A stretch of 64,000 nucleotides of DNA from the NCBI RefSeq assembly GCF_036240795.1, contig NZ_CP108454.1, positions 5,950,001 to 6,014,000 of the forward strand, written 5' to 3'. Below are positions 1-8,527 of the stretch, one piece after another. Below the pieces are notes generated by a model. It did not search any database and was not told the DNA's origin. It worked only from the letters and a program-made list of their open reading frames with translations. Origin of the DNA: Streptomyces sp. NBC_01268 (GTDB lineage: Bacteria; Actinomycetota; Actinomycetes; Streptomycetales; Streptomycetaceae). The translations under genes were made by a program, and so were the position numbers. The number at the start of each line of letters is the position of its first letter. The stretch's first letter is position 1.

Positions 1-2937
1 GCCCTGCGGCACCTGGTGCTGCGGGGCCTGCGGCTGCGGGGCACCGAAGTCGGGGCGCGGGAACTGGCCCGTGGAGCCGGGGCCCTGCGGGGCGCCGGGC
101 TGCGCGTAGCGGCCCGTGTTCTCCGGCTCCTCGTGACCGCGCGGCGCGTCGAGCGGCGTCATGTCCTGCTGCGGCCTGCGGACCGGCTGCGCCGGGTCGT
201 TGCCCCAGCTGGTGGTCTGCGGGCGCTGCGGCTGCGGGTTGCCGCCCGGCAGCTCGGCGCGCGGGAAGCCGTTCTGTCCCGGCTGGGGCTCCTGCGGAGC
301 CTGCTGCTGGGGAGCCTGGCCGGTCGGCTGGCCGCCCCAGACGTCCGTACGGGACGGGATCGCGCTCTGCGCGCCGCCGACGAAACCGCCGGGGGCGCCC
401 TGGCCCGGACGCTGCTGCGGCTCGGGCCGCTGCGGCTCCTGCGGGACCTGGGGCAGCTGCGCCGTCTGCGGGCCCTGCGCCTGCGCGGGCAGCGGGCTGC
501 GCTCCTGGAACAGGTTCGGACCCTGCGGACCGCCCTGGCCCTGCGGACCGTTGGGGCGCTGGGCGCCGTCCCGGCCGGGCAGCGCGGTGCGCGGTCCGGC
601 TCCGGCGTTGAGCCGCCCGCCGGGAGCGCCCGGGGCACCGCCCGGACGACCGCCGGGGGCACCGGGGCCACCGGCCGCGCCGGGACCGCCGGTCAGCAGA
701 CCGCCGGGGGCGGACTGGCCCTGCGGCATGGCGCCCTGGCCGCCGGGGCCGGGCTTCGGCGCGGGCTTCTTGCCGCCGTGGGCGACGTCGACCGGGAGCA
801 TGACGAGCGCGGTGGTGCCGCCCGAGTCGGACGGGCGCAGCTGGATCCGGATGCCGTGTCGCAGGGACAGGCGGCCGACCACGAACAGACCCATGCGGCG
901 GGAGACCGAGACGTCCACGGTGGGCGGCGAGGCGAGCCGCTCGTTGATCGCGGCGAGGTCCTCGGGGGAGAGGCCGATGCCGGTGTCGTGGATCTCGACG
1001 AGCACCCGGCCGTCGGGCAGGGCGTGACCGGTGACCTTGACCTTGGTCTGCGGGGAGGAGAACGAGGTGGCGTTCTCCAGCAGCTCGGCGAGGAGGTGCA
1101 CGAGGTCGTTGACGACCCGGCCGGCGACCTCGGTCGCGGGGACCGAGGCCAGTTCGATGCGCTCGTACTGCTCCACCTCGGACGCGGCGGCGCGCAGGAC
1201 GTCGACGAGCGGGACCGGGCGGGTCCAGCGACGCCCCGGCTCCTCGCCGGCGAGGACGAGGAGGTTCTCGCCGTTCCGGCGCATACGGGTCGCGAGGTGG
1301 TCCAGCTTGAAGAGCGAGGACAGCTGGTCCGGGTCGGCCTCGCGGGACTCCAGCTCGGAGATGAGCGAGAGCTGACGCTGGATGAGGCCCTGGGAACGGC
1401 GCGAGAGGTTGGTGAACATCGCGTTGACGTTGCCCCGGAGGAGGGCCTGCTCGGCGGCGAGGCGGACTGCCTCGCGGTGCACGTCGTCGAAGGCCGCGGC
1501 CACCTGGCCGATCTCGTCCCGGGAGTGCACACCGACGGACTCGACGGAGGTGTCGACGTCCTGCGGGTCCGACTCGGAGAGCTGCTTGACCAGCTCGGGC
1601 AGGCGTTCCTGGGCGACCTTGGTCGCGGTGTCCTGGAGCCGGCGCAGCGAGCGGATCATGGACCGGGCCACGACGAAGGCGCCGACGAGGGAGACGCCGA
1701 GGACGAGGAGGATCAGCGCACCGTTGATGATGGCGTCGCGCTGCGACTCCTGGCGCAGCTCACGGGCCTTGCTCTCCATCTCGCCCAGCAGCGTGGCCTC
1801 GATGGTGTTCATGGCCTGGATCTTCGTGCCGTACTCGTCGGTGAAGTTCAGGTGACCGCGCTTGACGCGGTCGGACATCCCGCGGTCCGACTGAAGCACC
1901 CGCTCGGTGTACTTGTCGGCCGCCTCGATGGACGGGTTGCCGCTGGTCAGGGAGCCGGTCAGCTCGTCCGCGTTCCCGCCGGTCGACTCGTAGATCGACT
2001 GGAAGGTCTTGAGCTCGACGCCCTCACTGTTGAGGGCGGCTTCGCCGTAGAGGCGGTCGCCGAGCTGGAGGCTGCCGGACTTGCTGTCGCTGGAGGGCAG
2101 CGCGGCGGCGATGATCGCCTGCTGGATGGAGGCGTACTCCTTGGCGGACGAGAACGCGGCGAGCGCACGGGTCCGCTTGATCATCTCCGGGTTGCTGGTC
2201 GCCTGCGCCATGTCCTGGGACAGGCTGAGCAGCGAGCGGATGAGGCGGCTGTAGGCCTCGACCGTCACCGAGTGGGCGATGTTCTTCTCGTACGCGGAGG
2301 TACGGATCGCACCGAGCTGGCTGACCTGCGAGGCGATCTGGCTGACGTTCTGCCGGATGCTGCGCAGCGACTCGTCGTCCTCGGTGGCCGGGATGTCGTT
2401 GGTCGCGTCGAGGAACGCCTTGTACGCGCGGTCGGTCGCCTTGCGCGGGTTGGAGATCTGGTAGTCGCTGACGGACTTGCCGTTGGCCAGCGGACCCGCC
2501 GACAGGTCGCGCTCGGCCTGCAGGGCCTGCGCGAAGTCGGTGGCCTCCTTGGTCAGCTTGGTGAGCAGCTGCATGTGGTCGAGCTGCTGCATGTCCTCGA
2601 GGGACTCGCTGATACGGATGCCGCCGAGGCTGGTGGCCGCGACCACGGGGAGGGTCAGCAGCGCCACCAGGCGGGTGGAGATGCGCCAGTTGCGCAGGGC
2701 TATTCGGGGCCCGACCTCGTTCTCCGTGCCCGCCTTGGGCAGCACGGTCTGCTCGGCGGACGGATCGGCGGCACCGCGCGCGGCGGTGTCGCTCTCGCCC
2801 TGTCCCGGGTTCGGGGAGTGCGGGGCGGTGGAGCCGTGCTGGGCTCCGGCACGCGGCTCCTGCTCCGCCGGAGCTTCCCCTCGGCCCTGCCGGGCCTGGG
2901 AAGAGCCCGTGCCATCCCTCTTGAAACGTCCCTGCAC
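1..2937 (-). CDS. cvnA1: Conservon sensor histidine kinase CvnA1-like, nitrate/nitrite-sensing domain (3' truncated by window edge)
   Basis: This is a membrane sensor kinase of the actinobacterial conservon type; 979 residues are visible and the C-terminus lies outside the window. A membrane helix lies near residues 82-100. A large extracytoplasmic helical region (about 105-385) of the nitrate/nitrite-sensing type follows, then a second helix near 400-420 and a HAMP segment. A DHp-like stretch contains LDHLATRMRR (His near 547). The GHKL ATPase domain has an N-box ELLENATSF near 620 and a G1 box DTGIGLSPED near 650. From about residue 715 the tail is low-complexity Gly/Pro/Gln. The start is GTG at 2937, after AGAGG. 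In conservons, cvnA is followed by a roadblock protein, a DUF742 protein and a Ras-like GTPase; those would lie to the left, off the window. The gltX-side synteny matches conservon 1 of S. coelicolor as I remember it. The signal sensed is unknown. Confidence 0.85.
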   Translation of the reverse strand, partial: MQGRFKRDGTGSSQARQGRGEAPAEQEPRAGAQHGSTAPHSPNPGQGESDTAARGAADPSAEQTVLPKAGTENEVGPRIALRNWRISTRLVALLTLPVVAATSLGGIRISESLEDMQQLDHMQLLTKLTKEATDFAQALQAERDLSAGPLANGKSVSDYQISNPRKATDRAYKAFLDATNDIPATEDDESLRSIRQNVSQIASQVSQLGAIRTSAYEKNIAHSVTVEAYSRLIRSLLSLSQDMAQATSNPEMIKRTRALAAFSSAKEYASIQQAIIAAALPSSDSKSGSLQLGDRLYGEAALNSEGVELKTFQSIYESTGGNADELTGSLTSGNPSIEAADKYTERVLQSDRGMSDRVKRGHLNFTDEYGTKIQAMNTIEATLLGEMESKARELRQESQRDAIINGALILLVLGVSLVGAFVVARSMIRSLRRLQDTATKVAQERLPELVKQLSESDPQDVDTSVESVGVHSRDEIGQVAAAFDDVHREAVRLAAEQALLRGNVNAMFTNLSRRSQGLIQRQLSLISELESREADPDQLSSLFKLDHLATRMRRNGENLLVLAGEEPGRRWTRPVPLVDVLRAAASEVEQYERIELASVPATEVAGRVVNDLVHLLAELLENATSFSSPQTKVKVTGHALPDGRVLVEIHDTGIGLSPEDLAAINERLASPPTVDVSVSRRMGLFVVGRLSLRHGIRIQLRPSDSGGTTALVMLPVDVAHGGKKPAPKPGPGGQGAMPQGQSAPGGLLTGGPGAAGGPGAPGGRPGGAPGAPGGRLNAGAGPRTALPGRDGAQRPNGPQGQGGPQGPNLFQERSPLPAQAQGPQTAQLPQVPQEPQRPEPQQRPGQGAPGGFVGGAQSAIPSRTDVWGGQPTGQAPQQQAPQEPQPGQNGFPRAELPGGNPQPQRPQTTSWGNDPAQPVRRPQQDMTPLDAPRGHEEPENTGRYAQPGAPQGPGSTGQFPRPDFGAPQPQAPQHQVPQG

Positions 2938-3502
2938 TAGCGTCGCAACCTCTGGACCAGGCGTCCTTCCGGGTGAACGGAGAGGACGGTGTCGGCTTCG
3001 TGGGGCGCAGGCGCGCCCCAGTGGTGGTCGTCGGTGACCGGCGCAGATCCCCCTTTCCCGCCACTCGGCCGGCGCTGCGTTGCGCCCTCCTGCGCGCCGG
3101 CTTGAAAACCCGTGGCGGTGCCGGAATTCCAGCACAGTGCCGGATCTCCAACAAGGGCTGTGGGGCGTGGCGCGAAGGGGATGACAACGTGTGAACGACG
3201 TGTCACCCCACGTAGAAGATGATCGGGGAGGAATCGGGCGTATCGCAGCGAAGGGGTGAGGTGGACGGGGTGTCCCAGTCGCCATGATCAGGAGCGGAAT
3301 GGATCATTCAATGGCGGAATGTCCGTTTCGGTGACGACGTGTGGCGGTGCGTAATGCACCTTTTGCTCCCGTAGTGGTGAGCAAACTCACACGTAGTTCG
3401 TTGGATCCACCAGGCATTCGCAGGGAATTGCATGTTTAGCCTGACGCTTTACAAAATGGGTGCTCCACCCCGCCACTCCCCAGACAAGGGTCCGACACCG
3501 CG
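2938..3502. promoter_or_regulatory. Divergent intergenic region between cvnA1 and the 62-aa gene
   Basis: These 565 bases hold no convincing gene, although an 89-codon minus ORF ends exactly at the cvnA1 start. The stretch 3180-3460 is less GC-rich than its surroundings. It contains two inverted repeats: ATGATC (3284-3289) with GATCAT (3302-3307), and GTGAG (3377-3381) with CTCAC (3386-3390). These are possible operators; no binding protein can be named from sequence. Confidence 0.5.
3428..3455 (+). promoter_or_regulatory. Putative promoter of the 62-aa gene
   Basis: TTGCAT (3428-3433) and TACAAA (3450-3455) are separated by 16 bases, a fair match to a sigma-70-type (HrdB) promoter. It would give a leader of about 40 bases before the ATG at 3503. 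Confidence 0.5.
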
Positions 3503-3691
3503 ATGAACACGACGCCCGTACTCCGCACCACGGCCAACCCCCGCCGCGCCACCCTCGCCCACCTCGAGGACGCCGCCGAGCTCGGCCGCGGCGCCCAGCC
3601 CGAGTACGCCGTCCAGCTCCCGGGTCAGACGGCCAACCCGCGCCGCACCATCCTGATGACCGCCCCGGAGCCGTACCGCCCGGAGCGCTAG
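3503..3691 (+). CDS. Small hypothetical protein with repeated TANPRR motif
   Basis: I do not recognise this 62-residue protein. It starts at ATG 3503 and lies between the divergent cvnA1 and the FAH hydrolase gene. It contains an internal repeat: TANPRRATL near residues 10-18 and TANPRRTIL near 43-51. An acidic segment (HLEDAAELG) and a Pro/Arg-rich end (APEPYRPER) are also present. There is no signal peptide, membrane segment or cysteine. The codon usage (C/G third positions) and the promoter-like sequence upstream support a real gene. No RiPP-modification enzyme is nearby, so a precursor-peptide role is not supported. Confidence 0.65.
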   Translation: MNTTPVLRTTANPRRATLAHLEDAAELGRGAQPEYAVQLPGQTANPRRTILMTAPEPYRPER

Positions 3692-3793
3692 TCACCGGCC
3701 GGCCCGGCGGGAAACCCGCAGGGTGCGCCCCCTCGCCGCGTTAGCCTGGAGCGTCAGACTCCAGCCAGTAGCAAGTGAGGGGCGACAGCACTC

Positions 3794-4588
3794 GTGCGCA
3801 TCGCCAGATTCTCCATCGACGGCAACGTCGCCTTCGGCGCGGTCGAGGGCGAAGGGACCGTCGAGTCCGGCGGCCTGGTCCTCGACATCATCAAGGGCAT
3901 CCCGTACACCGACTTCGAGCTGAGCGGCACCAAGGTCCCGCTCAGCAAGGTGCGGCTGCTGCCGCCCGTGCTCCCCAACAAGGTCGTGGCCATCGGCCGC
4001 AACTACGCGGAGCACGCCAAGGAGCTCGGCAACGAGGTCCCCGAGGTTCCGGTGACCTTCTTCAAGCCCACCACCTCGGTCATCGGCCCCGGTGACGCCA
4101 TCGAGTACCCCTCCTTCTCCGACGAGCTGCACCACGAGGCCGAACTGGCCGTGGTCATCGGCCGCATGTGCCGCGAGGTTCCCCGCGAGCGCGTCAAGGA
4201 CGTCATCTTCGGCTACACCTGCGCCAACGACGTCACCGCCCGCGACGTCCAGAAGCGCGAGGCCCAGTGGGCCCGCGCCAAGGGCTTCGACACCTCCTGC
4301 CCGCTGGGCCCCTGGGTGGAGACCGACCTGACCCCGGCCGCCGCCGGCGACCTGACCGTCCAGGCCACCGTCAACGGCGAACAGCGCCAGCTCGGCCGCA
4401 CGAGCGACATGATCCGCTCCATCGAGGACCTGGTCGTCCACATCACCGAGGCCATGACGCTGCTCCCGGGCGACGTCATCCTCACCGGCACTCCCGCCGG
4501 GGTCGGCCCCCTCAACGTCGGCGACGAGGTCGCCGTCACCATCGAAGGCATCGGCACTCTCACCAACAAGGTGATCAAGCGTGGCTAA
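3794..4588 (+). CDS. Fumarylacetoacetate hydrolase (FAH) family protein
   Basis: This 264-residue protein has the FAH fold, found in enzymes that hydrolyse or decarboxylate beta-diketo acids (for example acylpyruvases and homoprotocatechuate-pathway enzymes). A short N-terminal region is followed by the family core [16 protein letters not shown] near residues 64-79. [11 protein letters not shown] follows, holding metal-binding acidic residues, with [11 protein letters not shown] and a C-terminal [16 protein letters not shown]. The substrate cannot be told from sequence; a 2-oxo-acid such as oxaloacetate or an acylpyruvate is possible. The GTG start at 3794 follows GTGAGGGG. The last eight bases overlap gltX, so the two are probably co-transcribed and translationally coupled. 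A small inverted repeat (CTGGAG/CTCCAG, about 3748-3766) lies upstream. Confidence 0.88.
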   Translation: MRIARFSIDGNVAFGAVEGEGTVESGGLVLDIIKGIPYTDFELSGTKVPLSKVRLLPPVLPNKVVAIGRNYAEHAKELGNEVPEVPVTFFKPTTSVIGPGDAIEYPSFSDELHHEAELAVVIGRMCREVPRERVKDVIFGYTCANDVTARDVQKREAQWARAKGFDTSCPLGPWVETDLTPAAAGDLTVQATVNGEQRQLGRTSDMIRSIEDLVVHITEAMTLLPGDVILTGTPAGVGPLNVGDEVAVTIEGIGTLTNKVIKRG

Positions 4589-6053
4589 CGCGATCCGCGT
4601 CCGTTTCTGTCCCTCCCCGACCGGCAACCCCCACGTGGGCCTGGTCCGCACCGCCCTCTTCAACTGGGCCTTCGCCCGGCACAACCAGGGCACGTTCGTC
4701 TTCCGCATCGAGGACACCGACGCCGCGCGCGACTCCGAGGAGTCGTACCAGCAGCTGCTCGACTCGATGCGCTGGCTCGGCTTCACCTGGGACGAGGGCC
4801 CGGAGATCGGCGGCCCGCACGCCCCGTACCGCCAGTCCCAGCGCATGGACGTCTACCGCGACGTCGCCGAGCGGCTGATCGCCGGCGGCTACGCGTACGA
4901 CTGCTACTGCACGGCCGAGGAGCTCGACGAGCGCCGCGAGGCCGCCCGCGCGGCCGGCCGCCCCTCCGGCTACGACGGTCACTGCCGCGACCTGACCGCC
5001 GAGCAGAAGCAGGCCTACGAGGCCGAGGGCCGCAGCCACATCGTCCGCTTCCGGATGCCGGACGAGGCGACCACGTTCACGGACCTGGTCCGCGGCGAGA
5101 TCACCGTCCAGGCGGAGAACGTCACCGACTACGGCATCGTGCGCGCCAACGGCGCCCCGCTGTACACGCTGGTCAACCCGGTCGACGACGCCCTGATGGA
5201 GATCACCCACGTCCTGCGCGGCGAGGACCTGCTCTCCTCCACCCCGCGCCAGATCGCGCTCTACAAGGCGCTGATCGAGCTGGGCGTCGCCAAGGAGATC
5301 CCCGCCTTCGGTCACCTGCCGTACGTCATGGGCGAGGGCAACAAGAAGCTCTCCAAGCGCGACCCGCAGGCCTCCCTCAACCTCTACCGGGAGCGCGGCT
5401 TCCTCCCGGAGGGCCTGCTGAACTACCTGTCGCTCCTCGGCTGGTCCTTCTCGGCCGACCAGGACGTCTTCTCGATCGAGGACATGGTCGAGAAGTTCGA
5501 CATCGCGGACGTCAACGCGAACCCGGCCCGCTTCGACCTGAAGAAGGCCGAGTCGATCAACGCGGACCACATCCGCATGCTCGACGTGAAGGACTTCGCC
5601 GAGGCCTGCGAGCCCTGGCTGGCGGCCCCGCACGCCAACTGGGCCCCCGAGGACTTCGACCGGACCGCCTGGGAGGCCATCGCGCCGTACGCCCAGACCC
5701 GGGTGACCGTCCTGTCGGACATCACGGCCAACGTCGACTTCCTCTTCCTCAAGGAGCCGGTCCTCGACGAGGCCAGCTGGGCCAAGGCCATGAAGGAGGG
5801 CTCCGACGCCCTCCTCGTGACCGCCCGCGAGAAGCTGGACGCGGCCGACTGGAGCGACCCCGAGTCCCTCAAGAACGCCGTCCTGACCGCCGGCGAGGCG
5901 CACGGCCTCAAGCTGGGCAAGGCGCAGGCCCCGGTCCGCGTCGCCGTCACCGGCCGCACGGTCGGCCTGCCGCTCTTCGAGTCGCTGCAGATCCTGGGCA
6001 AGGACAAGACCCTCGCCCGCGTCGACGCCGCCCTGGCGAAGCTGGCCGGCTGA
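4581..6053 (+). CDS. gltX: Glutamyl-tRNA synthetase
   Basis: Class I aminoacyl-tRNA synthetase that charges tRNA-Glu. In actinobacteria it also charges tRNA-Gln with Glu, which the GatCAB amidotransferase then corrects. The 490-residue length is normal. The HIGH-type signature appears as HVGL (residues 18-21) within [13 protein letters not shown]. The KMSKS loop is KLSKR (256-260) in [17 protein letters not shown] and RGEDLL motifs are present. Translation starts at GTG 4581, inside the end of the FAH gene. Five tRNA genes for Gln and Glu, its likely substrates, lie 940 bases downstream on the same strand. Confidence 0.97.
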   Translation: MANAIRVRFCPSPTGNPHVGLVRTALFNWAFARHNQGTFVFRIEDTDAARDSEESYQQLLDSMRWLGFTWDEGPEIGGPHAPYRQSQRMDVYRDVAERLIAGGYAYDCYCTAEELDERREAARAAGRPSGYDGHCRDLTAEQKQAYEAEGRSHIVRFRMPDEATTFTDLVRGEITVQAENVTDYGIVRANGAPLYTLVNPVDDALMEITHVLRGEDLLSSTPRQIALYKALIELGVAKEIPAFGHLPYVMGEGNKKLSKRDPQASLNLYRERGFLPEGLLNYLSLLGWSFSADQDVFSIEDMVEKFDIADVNANPARFDLKKAESINADHIRMLDVKDFAEACEPWLAAPHANWAPEDFDRTAWEAIAPYAQTRVTVLSDITANVDFLFLKEPVLDEASWAKAMKEGSDALLVTAREKLDAADWSDPESLKNAVLTAGEAHGLKLGKAQAPVRVAVTGRTVGLPLFESLQILGKDKTLARVDAALAKLAG

Positions 6054-6071
6054 CACCCTTCCGCACGCCCA

Positions 6072-6110
6072 CGGGGGCGGCGCCCGGATCCCCTCCGGCC
6101 GCCGCCCCCG
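6072..6110 (+). terminator. Hairpin terminator after gltX
   Basis: An 11-bp perfect stem (6072-6082 with 6100-6110) has a further pairing CCGGA/TCCGG inside its loop. There is no T-tract, as is usual for Streptomyces terminators. Confidence 0.6.
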
Positions 6111-6177
6111 CGGCGTTGCCGCACCGGGGGAGCCGAACCCCGCCGTCCGGCGGCCCGCCGGCGGTACGGTCGTCCCT

Positions 6178-6900
6178 ATGGGCATCCGCGCGGTCCTCTG
6201 GGACATCGACGACACCCTCTTCGACTACGCCCGCGCCGACCACGACGGCATGAGCGCGCACCTCGCGGCCGAGGGCCTGGCCGGCGGATACGACTCCGTC
6301 GACCAGGCCCTCGGGCGTTGGAAGGAGCTCACGGAGCTCCACTGGCGCCGCTTCGAGGCCGGCGGGGTGGACTTCCTCGACCAGCGCCGCGACCGGGTCC
6401 GGGACTTCCTCGCGCTGCCGGGTCTGAGCTCCGCCGAGGCCGACGCCTGGTTCGAGCGGTACGTGGCCCACTACGAGGCCGCCTGGGGACTCTTCCCGGA
6501 CGCCCTGCCCGTGCTCGACCTGCTCGCGGGGGAGTACCGGCAGGCGGTCCTGTCGAACTCCAGCATCCACAACCAGGAGCGCAAGCTGCGCCTGCTGGGC
6601 GTGCGCCACCGTTTCGAGGCCGTCCTGTGCGCCGCGGAGCTCGGTGTCGCCAAGCCGGCCGCCGAGGCCTTCCACGCCGCGTGCACGGCCCTCGGCCTGC
6701 CGCCGGGACAGGTCGCGTACGTCGGGGACCAGCCCGACATCGACGCCCGGGGCGCGGTCGAGGCGGGGCTGCGGGGCATCTGGCTGGACCGCGCGGACGC
6801 CGGCGGGAGACCCGAGCTGACCCGCATCACCGACCTCCACCAGCTCTCCCGCGTCCTGGGTGGGGATACGCGTTTTGGAGCACCGTCCACCTTCGGGTAA
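6178..6900 (+). CDS. HAD-superfamily hydrolase
   Basis: A 240-residue haloacid-dehalogenase-fold hydrolase, probably a small-molecule phosphatase. Motif I is DIDDT (Asp9 nucleophile, Asp11). Motif II is LSNSS. Motif III contains the Lys in VAKPAAEAF. Motif IV is GDQPDIDARGA. The cap insertion between motifs I and II is helical, as in subfamily I. The substrate is not predictable. There is no Shine-Dalgarno, but TACGGT sits about seven bases before the ATG at 6178, so the mRNA may be leaderless. The gene stands alone between the gltX terminator and the tRNA cluster. Confidence 0.9.
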   Translation: MGIRAVLWDIDDTLFDYARADHDGMSAHLAAEGLAGGYDSVDQALGRWKELTELHWRRFEAGGVDFLDQRRDRVRDFLALPGLSSAEADAWFERYVAHYEAAWGLFPDALPVLDLLAGEYRQAVLSNSSIHNQERKLRLLGVRHRFEAVLCAAELGVAKPAAEAFHAACTALGLPPGQVAYVGDQPDIDARGAVEAGLRGIWLDRADAGGRPELTRITDLHQLSRVLGGDTRFGAPSTFG

Positions 6901-6995
6901 TGTTCTTCCTGCGCCGAGGGAAACGGGCCGAAAGGCCGGAAAGCCCCGGAAGCGCAAGCCGAGCAAGATCCCCCCTCGGAGGGATCGCGCCCCGG

Positions 6996-7067
6996 TGGCC
7001 TATGGTGTAATTGGCAGCACGACTGATTCTGGTTCAGTTAGTCTTGGTTCGAGTCCAGGTAGGCCAG
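6996..7067 (+). tRNA. tRNA-Gln (anticodon CTG)
   Basis: A 72-base cloverleaf. The acceptor stem TGGCCTA (6996-7002) pairs with TAGGCCA (7060-7066), with discriminator G7067. The anticodon stem ACTGA/TCAGT holds the loop TTCTGGT, giving anticodon CTG. The T-arm is TTGGTTCGAGTCCAG. CCA is not encoded. Confidence 0.95.
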
Positions 7068-7108
7068 CTCGCAGAGCTCATCTGCAAACCGTGGATGGCA
7101 TCCACAAA

Positions 7109-7181
7109 GCCCCCGTTGTGTAGCGGCCTAGCACGCCGCCCTCTCAAGGCGGTAGCGCCGGTTCGAATCCGGTCGGGGGTA
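7109..7181 (+). tRNA. tRNA-Glu (anticodon CTC), copy 1
   Basis: A 73-base cloverleaf. GCCCCCG pairs with CGGGGGT, with a G-T pair at the end and discriminator A. The anticodon stem CCGCC/GGCGG holds the loop CTCTCAA, giving anticodon CTC. The T-arm is CCGGTTCGAATCCGG. It appears identical to the two later copies. Confidence 0.96.
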
Positions 7182-7242
7182 CAGATCCTTCCCGCGGGAT
7201 CACTTGGGTAGCTCCCGGTGAACTCGATGCAGGATCGCTAGG

Positions 7243-7315
7243 GCCCCCGTTGTGTAGCGGCCTAGCACGCCGCCCTCTCAAGGCGGTAGCGCCGGTTCGA
7301 ATCCGGTCGGGGGTA
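7243..7315 (+). tRNA. tRNA-Glu (anticodon CTC), copy 2
   Basis: It shows the same 73-base sequence as copy 1: acceptor GCCCCCG/CGGGGGT, anticodon loop CTCTCAA, discriminator A7315. Confidence 0.96.
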
Positions 7316-7329
7316 CGGTGTAACCACCA

Positions 7330-7401
7330 TGGCCTATGGTGTAATTGGCAACACTACGGTTTCTGGTACCGTCATTCTTGGTTCGAGTCCAGGTAGGCCA
7401 G
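7330..7401 (+). tRNA. tRNA-Gln (anticodon CTG), second version
   Basis: A 72-base cloverleaf. TGGCCTA (7330-7336) pairs with TAGGCCA (7394-7400), discriminator G. The anticodon stem is ACGGT/ACCGT, different from the first tRNA-Gln, but the loop TTCTGGT gives the same anticodon CTG. The D-arm and T-arm resemble the first copy. Confidence 0.94.
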
Positions 7402-7442
7402 CTCGCAGAGCTCATCTGCACCCGCGGACTTGATCCGCAAAG

Positions 7443-7515
7443 GCCCCCGTTGTGTAGCGGCCTAGCACGCCGCCCTCTCAAGGCGGTAGCGCCGGTTCGA
7501 ATCCGGTCGGGGGTA
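7443..7515 (+). tRNA. tRNA-Glu (anticodon CTC), copy 3
   Basis: Third copy of the 73-base tRNA-Glu: GCCCCCG/CGGGGGT acceptor, anticodon CTC. It is the last gene of the cluster, seven bases before the terminator hairpin. Confidence 0.96.
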
Positions 7516-7521
7516 CAAAGC

Positions 7522-7555
7522 GAGGAAGCCCTTCCCTTCGGGGGAGGGCTTCTTC
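7522..7555 (+). terminator. Terminator of the tRNA cluster
   Basis: A 12-bp stem (7525-7536 with 7541-7552, one G-T pair) is closed by a TTCG tetraloop and extended by three weaker outer pairs. A short T-rich stretch follows. Confidence 0.85.
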
Positions 7556-7669
7556 GTCGTTCCCTGGCCGAGGGCACCACGCGGACACAACTCCGGCCCA
7601 CCGCTGCGGCGTTGGAGCGGTGGGCCGGTGACGAACAGATGAAGAGGGAGAGAGGGGCGGCGGGACGGG

Positions 7670-8386
7670 TCAGCCGTTGCGGCGCAGCGCCTCGGAGAGG
7701 CGCGCGGCCGCGTCGATGACCGCCTGGGCGTGCATCCGGCCCGGGTGCCGGGTCAGGCGCTCGATCGGACCGGAGACCGACACGGCGGCCACCACGCGGT
7801 TCGACGGGCCGCGGACGGGCGCCGAGACGGACGCGACGCCCGGCTCCCGCTCGCCGATCGACTGGGCCCAGCCGCGACGCCGCACGCCCGACAGGGCCGT
7901 CGCCGTGAAGCGGGCGCCCTGCAGGCCGCGGTGCAGCCGCTCGGGCTCCTCCCAGGCCATCAGGATCTGCGCGGACGAGCCGGCCTTCATGGTCAGCGTG
8001 GAGCCGACCGGGACGGTGTCCCGAAGTCCGGACAGCCGCTCGGCCGCCGCCACGCAGATGCGCATGTCGCCCTGGCGCCGGTAGAGCTGGGCGCTCTCGC
8101 CGGTGACGTCGCGCAGGTGCGTGAGCACCGGCCCGGCCGTCGCGAGGAGACGGTCCTCACCGGCCGCGGCGGCGAGCTCCGCCAGCCGCGGTCCGAGGAT
8201 GAACCGGCCCTGCATGTCGCGGGCCACCATCCGGTGGTGTTCCAAAGCCACGGCGAGTCGGTGTGCCGTGGGTCGTGCGAGTCCCGTCGCCGCGACCAGA
8301 CCTGCGAGGGTGGCCGGACCGGACTCCAGGGCGCCCAGGACAAGGGCTGCCTTGTCGAGAACGCCTACGCCGCTAGAGTTGTCCAT
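7670..8386 (-). CDS. ndgR: IclR-family regulator NdgR
   Basis: A 238-residue IclR-type regulator with an N-terminal winged HTH (about residues 5-65, ALVAATGLARPTAHRLA region) and a C-terminal effector domain. It matches my memory of NdgR, the nitrogen/amino-acid-dependent growth regulator that controls leuCD and other amino-acid biosynthesis genes in Streptomyces. The start is the ATG at 8386 (MDNSSGVGVLDKAALVL). An upstream in-frame start would add seven residues not typical of the family. It is divergent from leuC across 141 bases, the usual arrangement for an IclR regulator and its target, and is probably autoregulated. Confidence 0.93.
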   Translation of the reverse strand: MDNSSGVGVLDKAALVLGALESGPATLAGLVAATGLARPTAHRLAVALEHHRMVARDMQGRFILGPRLAELAAAAGEDRLLATAGPVLTHLRDVTGESAQLYRRQGDMRICVAAAERLSGLRDTVPVGSTLTMKAGSSAQILMAWEEPERLHRGLQGARFTATALSGVRRRGWAQSIGEREPGVASVSAPVRGPSNRVVAAVSVSGPIERLTRHPGRMHAQAVIDAAARLSEALRRNG

Positions 8387-8400
8387 GCAACGATATTCGC

Positions 8401-8443
8401 GTCTCACTCTGTGAAACGCAAGTTCAATTTTCCGAGGAACTTG
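8401..8443. promoter_or_regulatory. Candidate NdgR operator region between ndgR and leuC
   Basis: Two inverted repeats lie in the divergent promoter region. GTCTCAC-TCT-GTGAAAC (8401-8417) has one mismatch. CAAGTTC (8419-8425) and GAACTTG (8437-8443) form a perfect pair 11 bases apart. Their position fits a regulator controlling both genes; assignment to NdgR is inference. Confidence 0.5.
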
Positions 8444-8527
8444 TCACTCTGGTGGGGCGGCCGCACAACGGCCCGCCAAACGGGTCTCTAGTGGTGCCGG
8501 CGCAAGCCGCCGGCCGGAGGGAAAGCG

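Noticed and set aside
16..2940. 974-codon plus-strand frame antisense to cvnA1
   Set aside because: The minus strand encodes a clear sensor kinase; the plus frame is low-complexity Arg/Gly/Leu without domains.
2937..3206. 89-codon minus ORF ending at the cvnA1 start
   Set aside because: No recognisable sequence, poor codon pattern, and it covers the likely cvnA1 leader.
3503..3691. RiPP precursor peptide
   Set aside because: No Cys/Ser/Thr-rich core and no modification, protease or export genes nearby.
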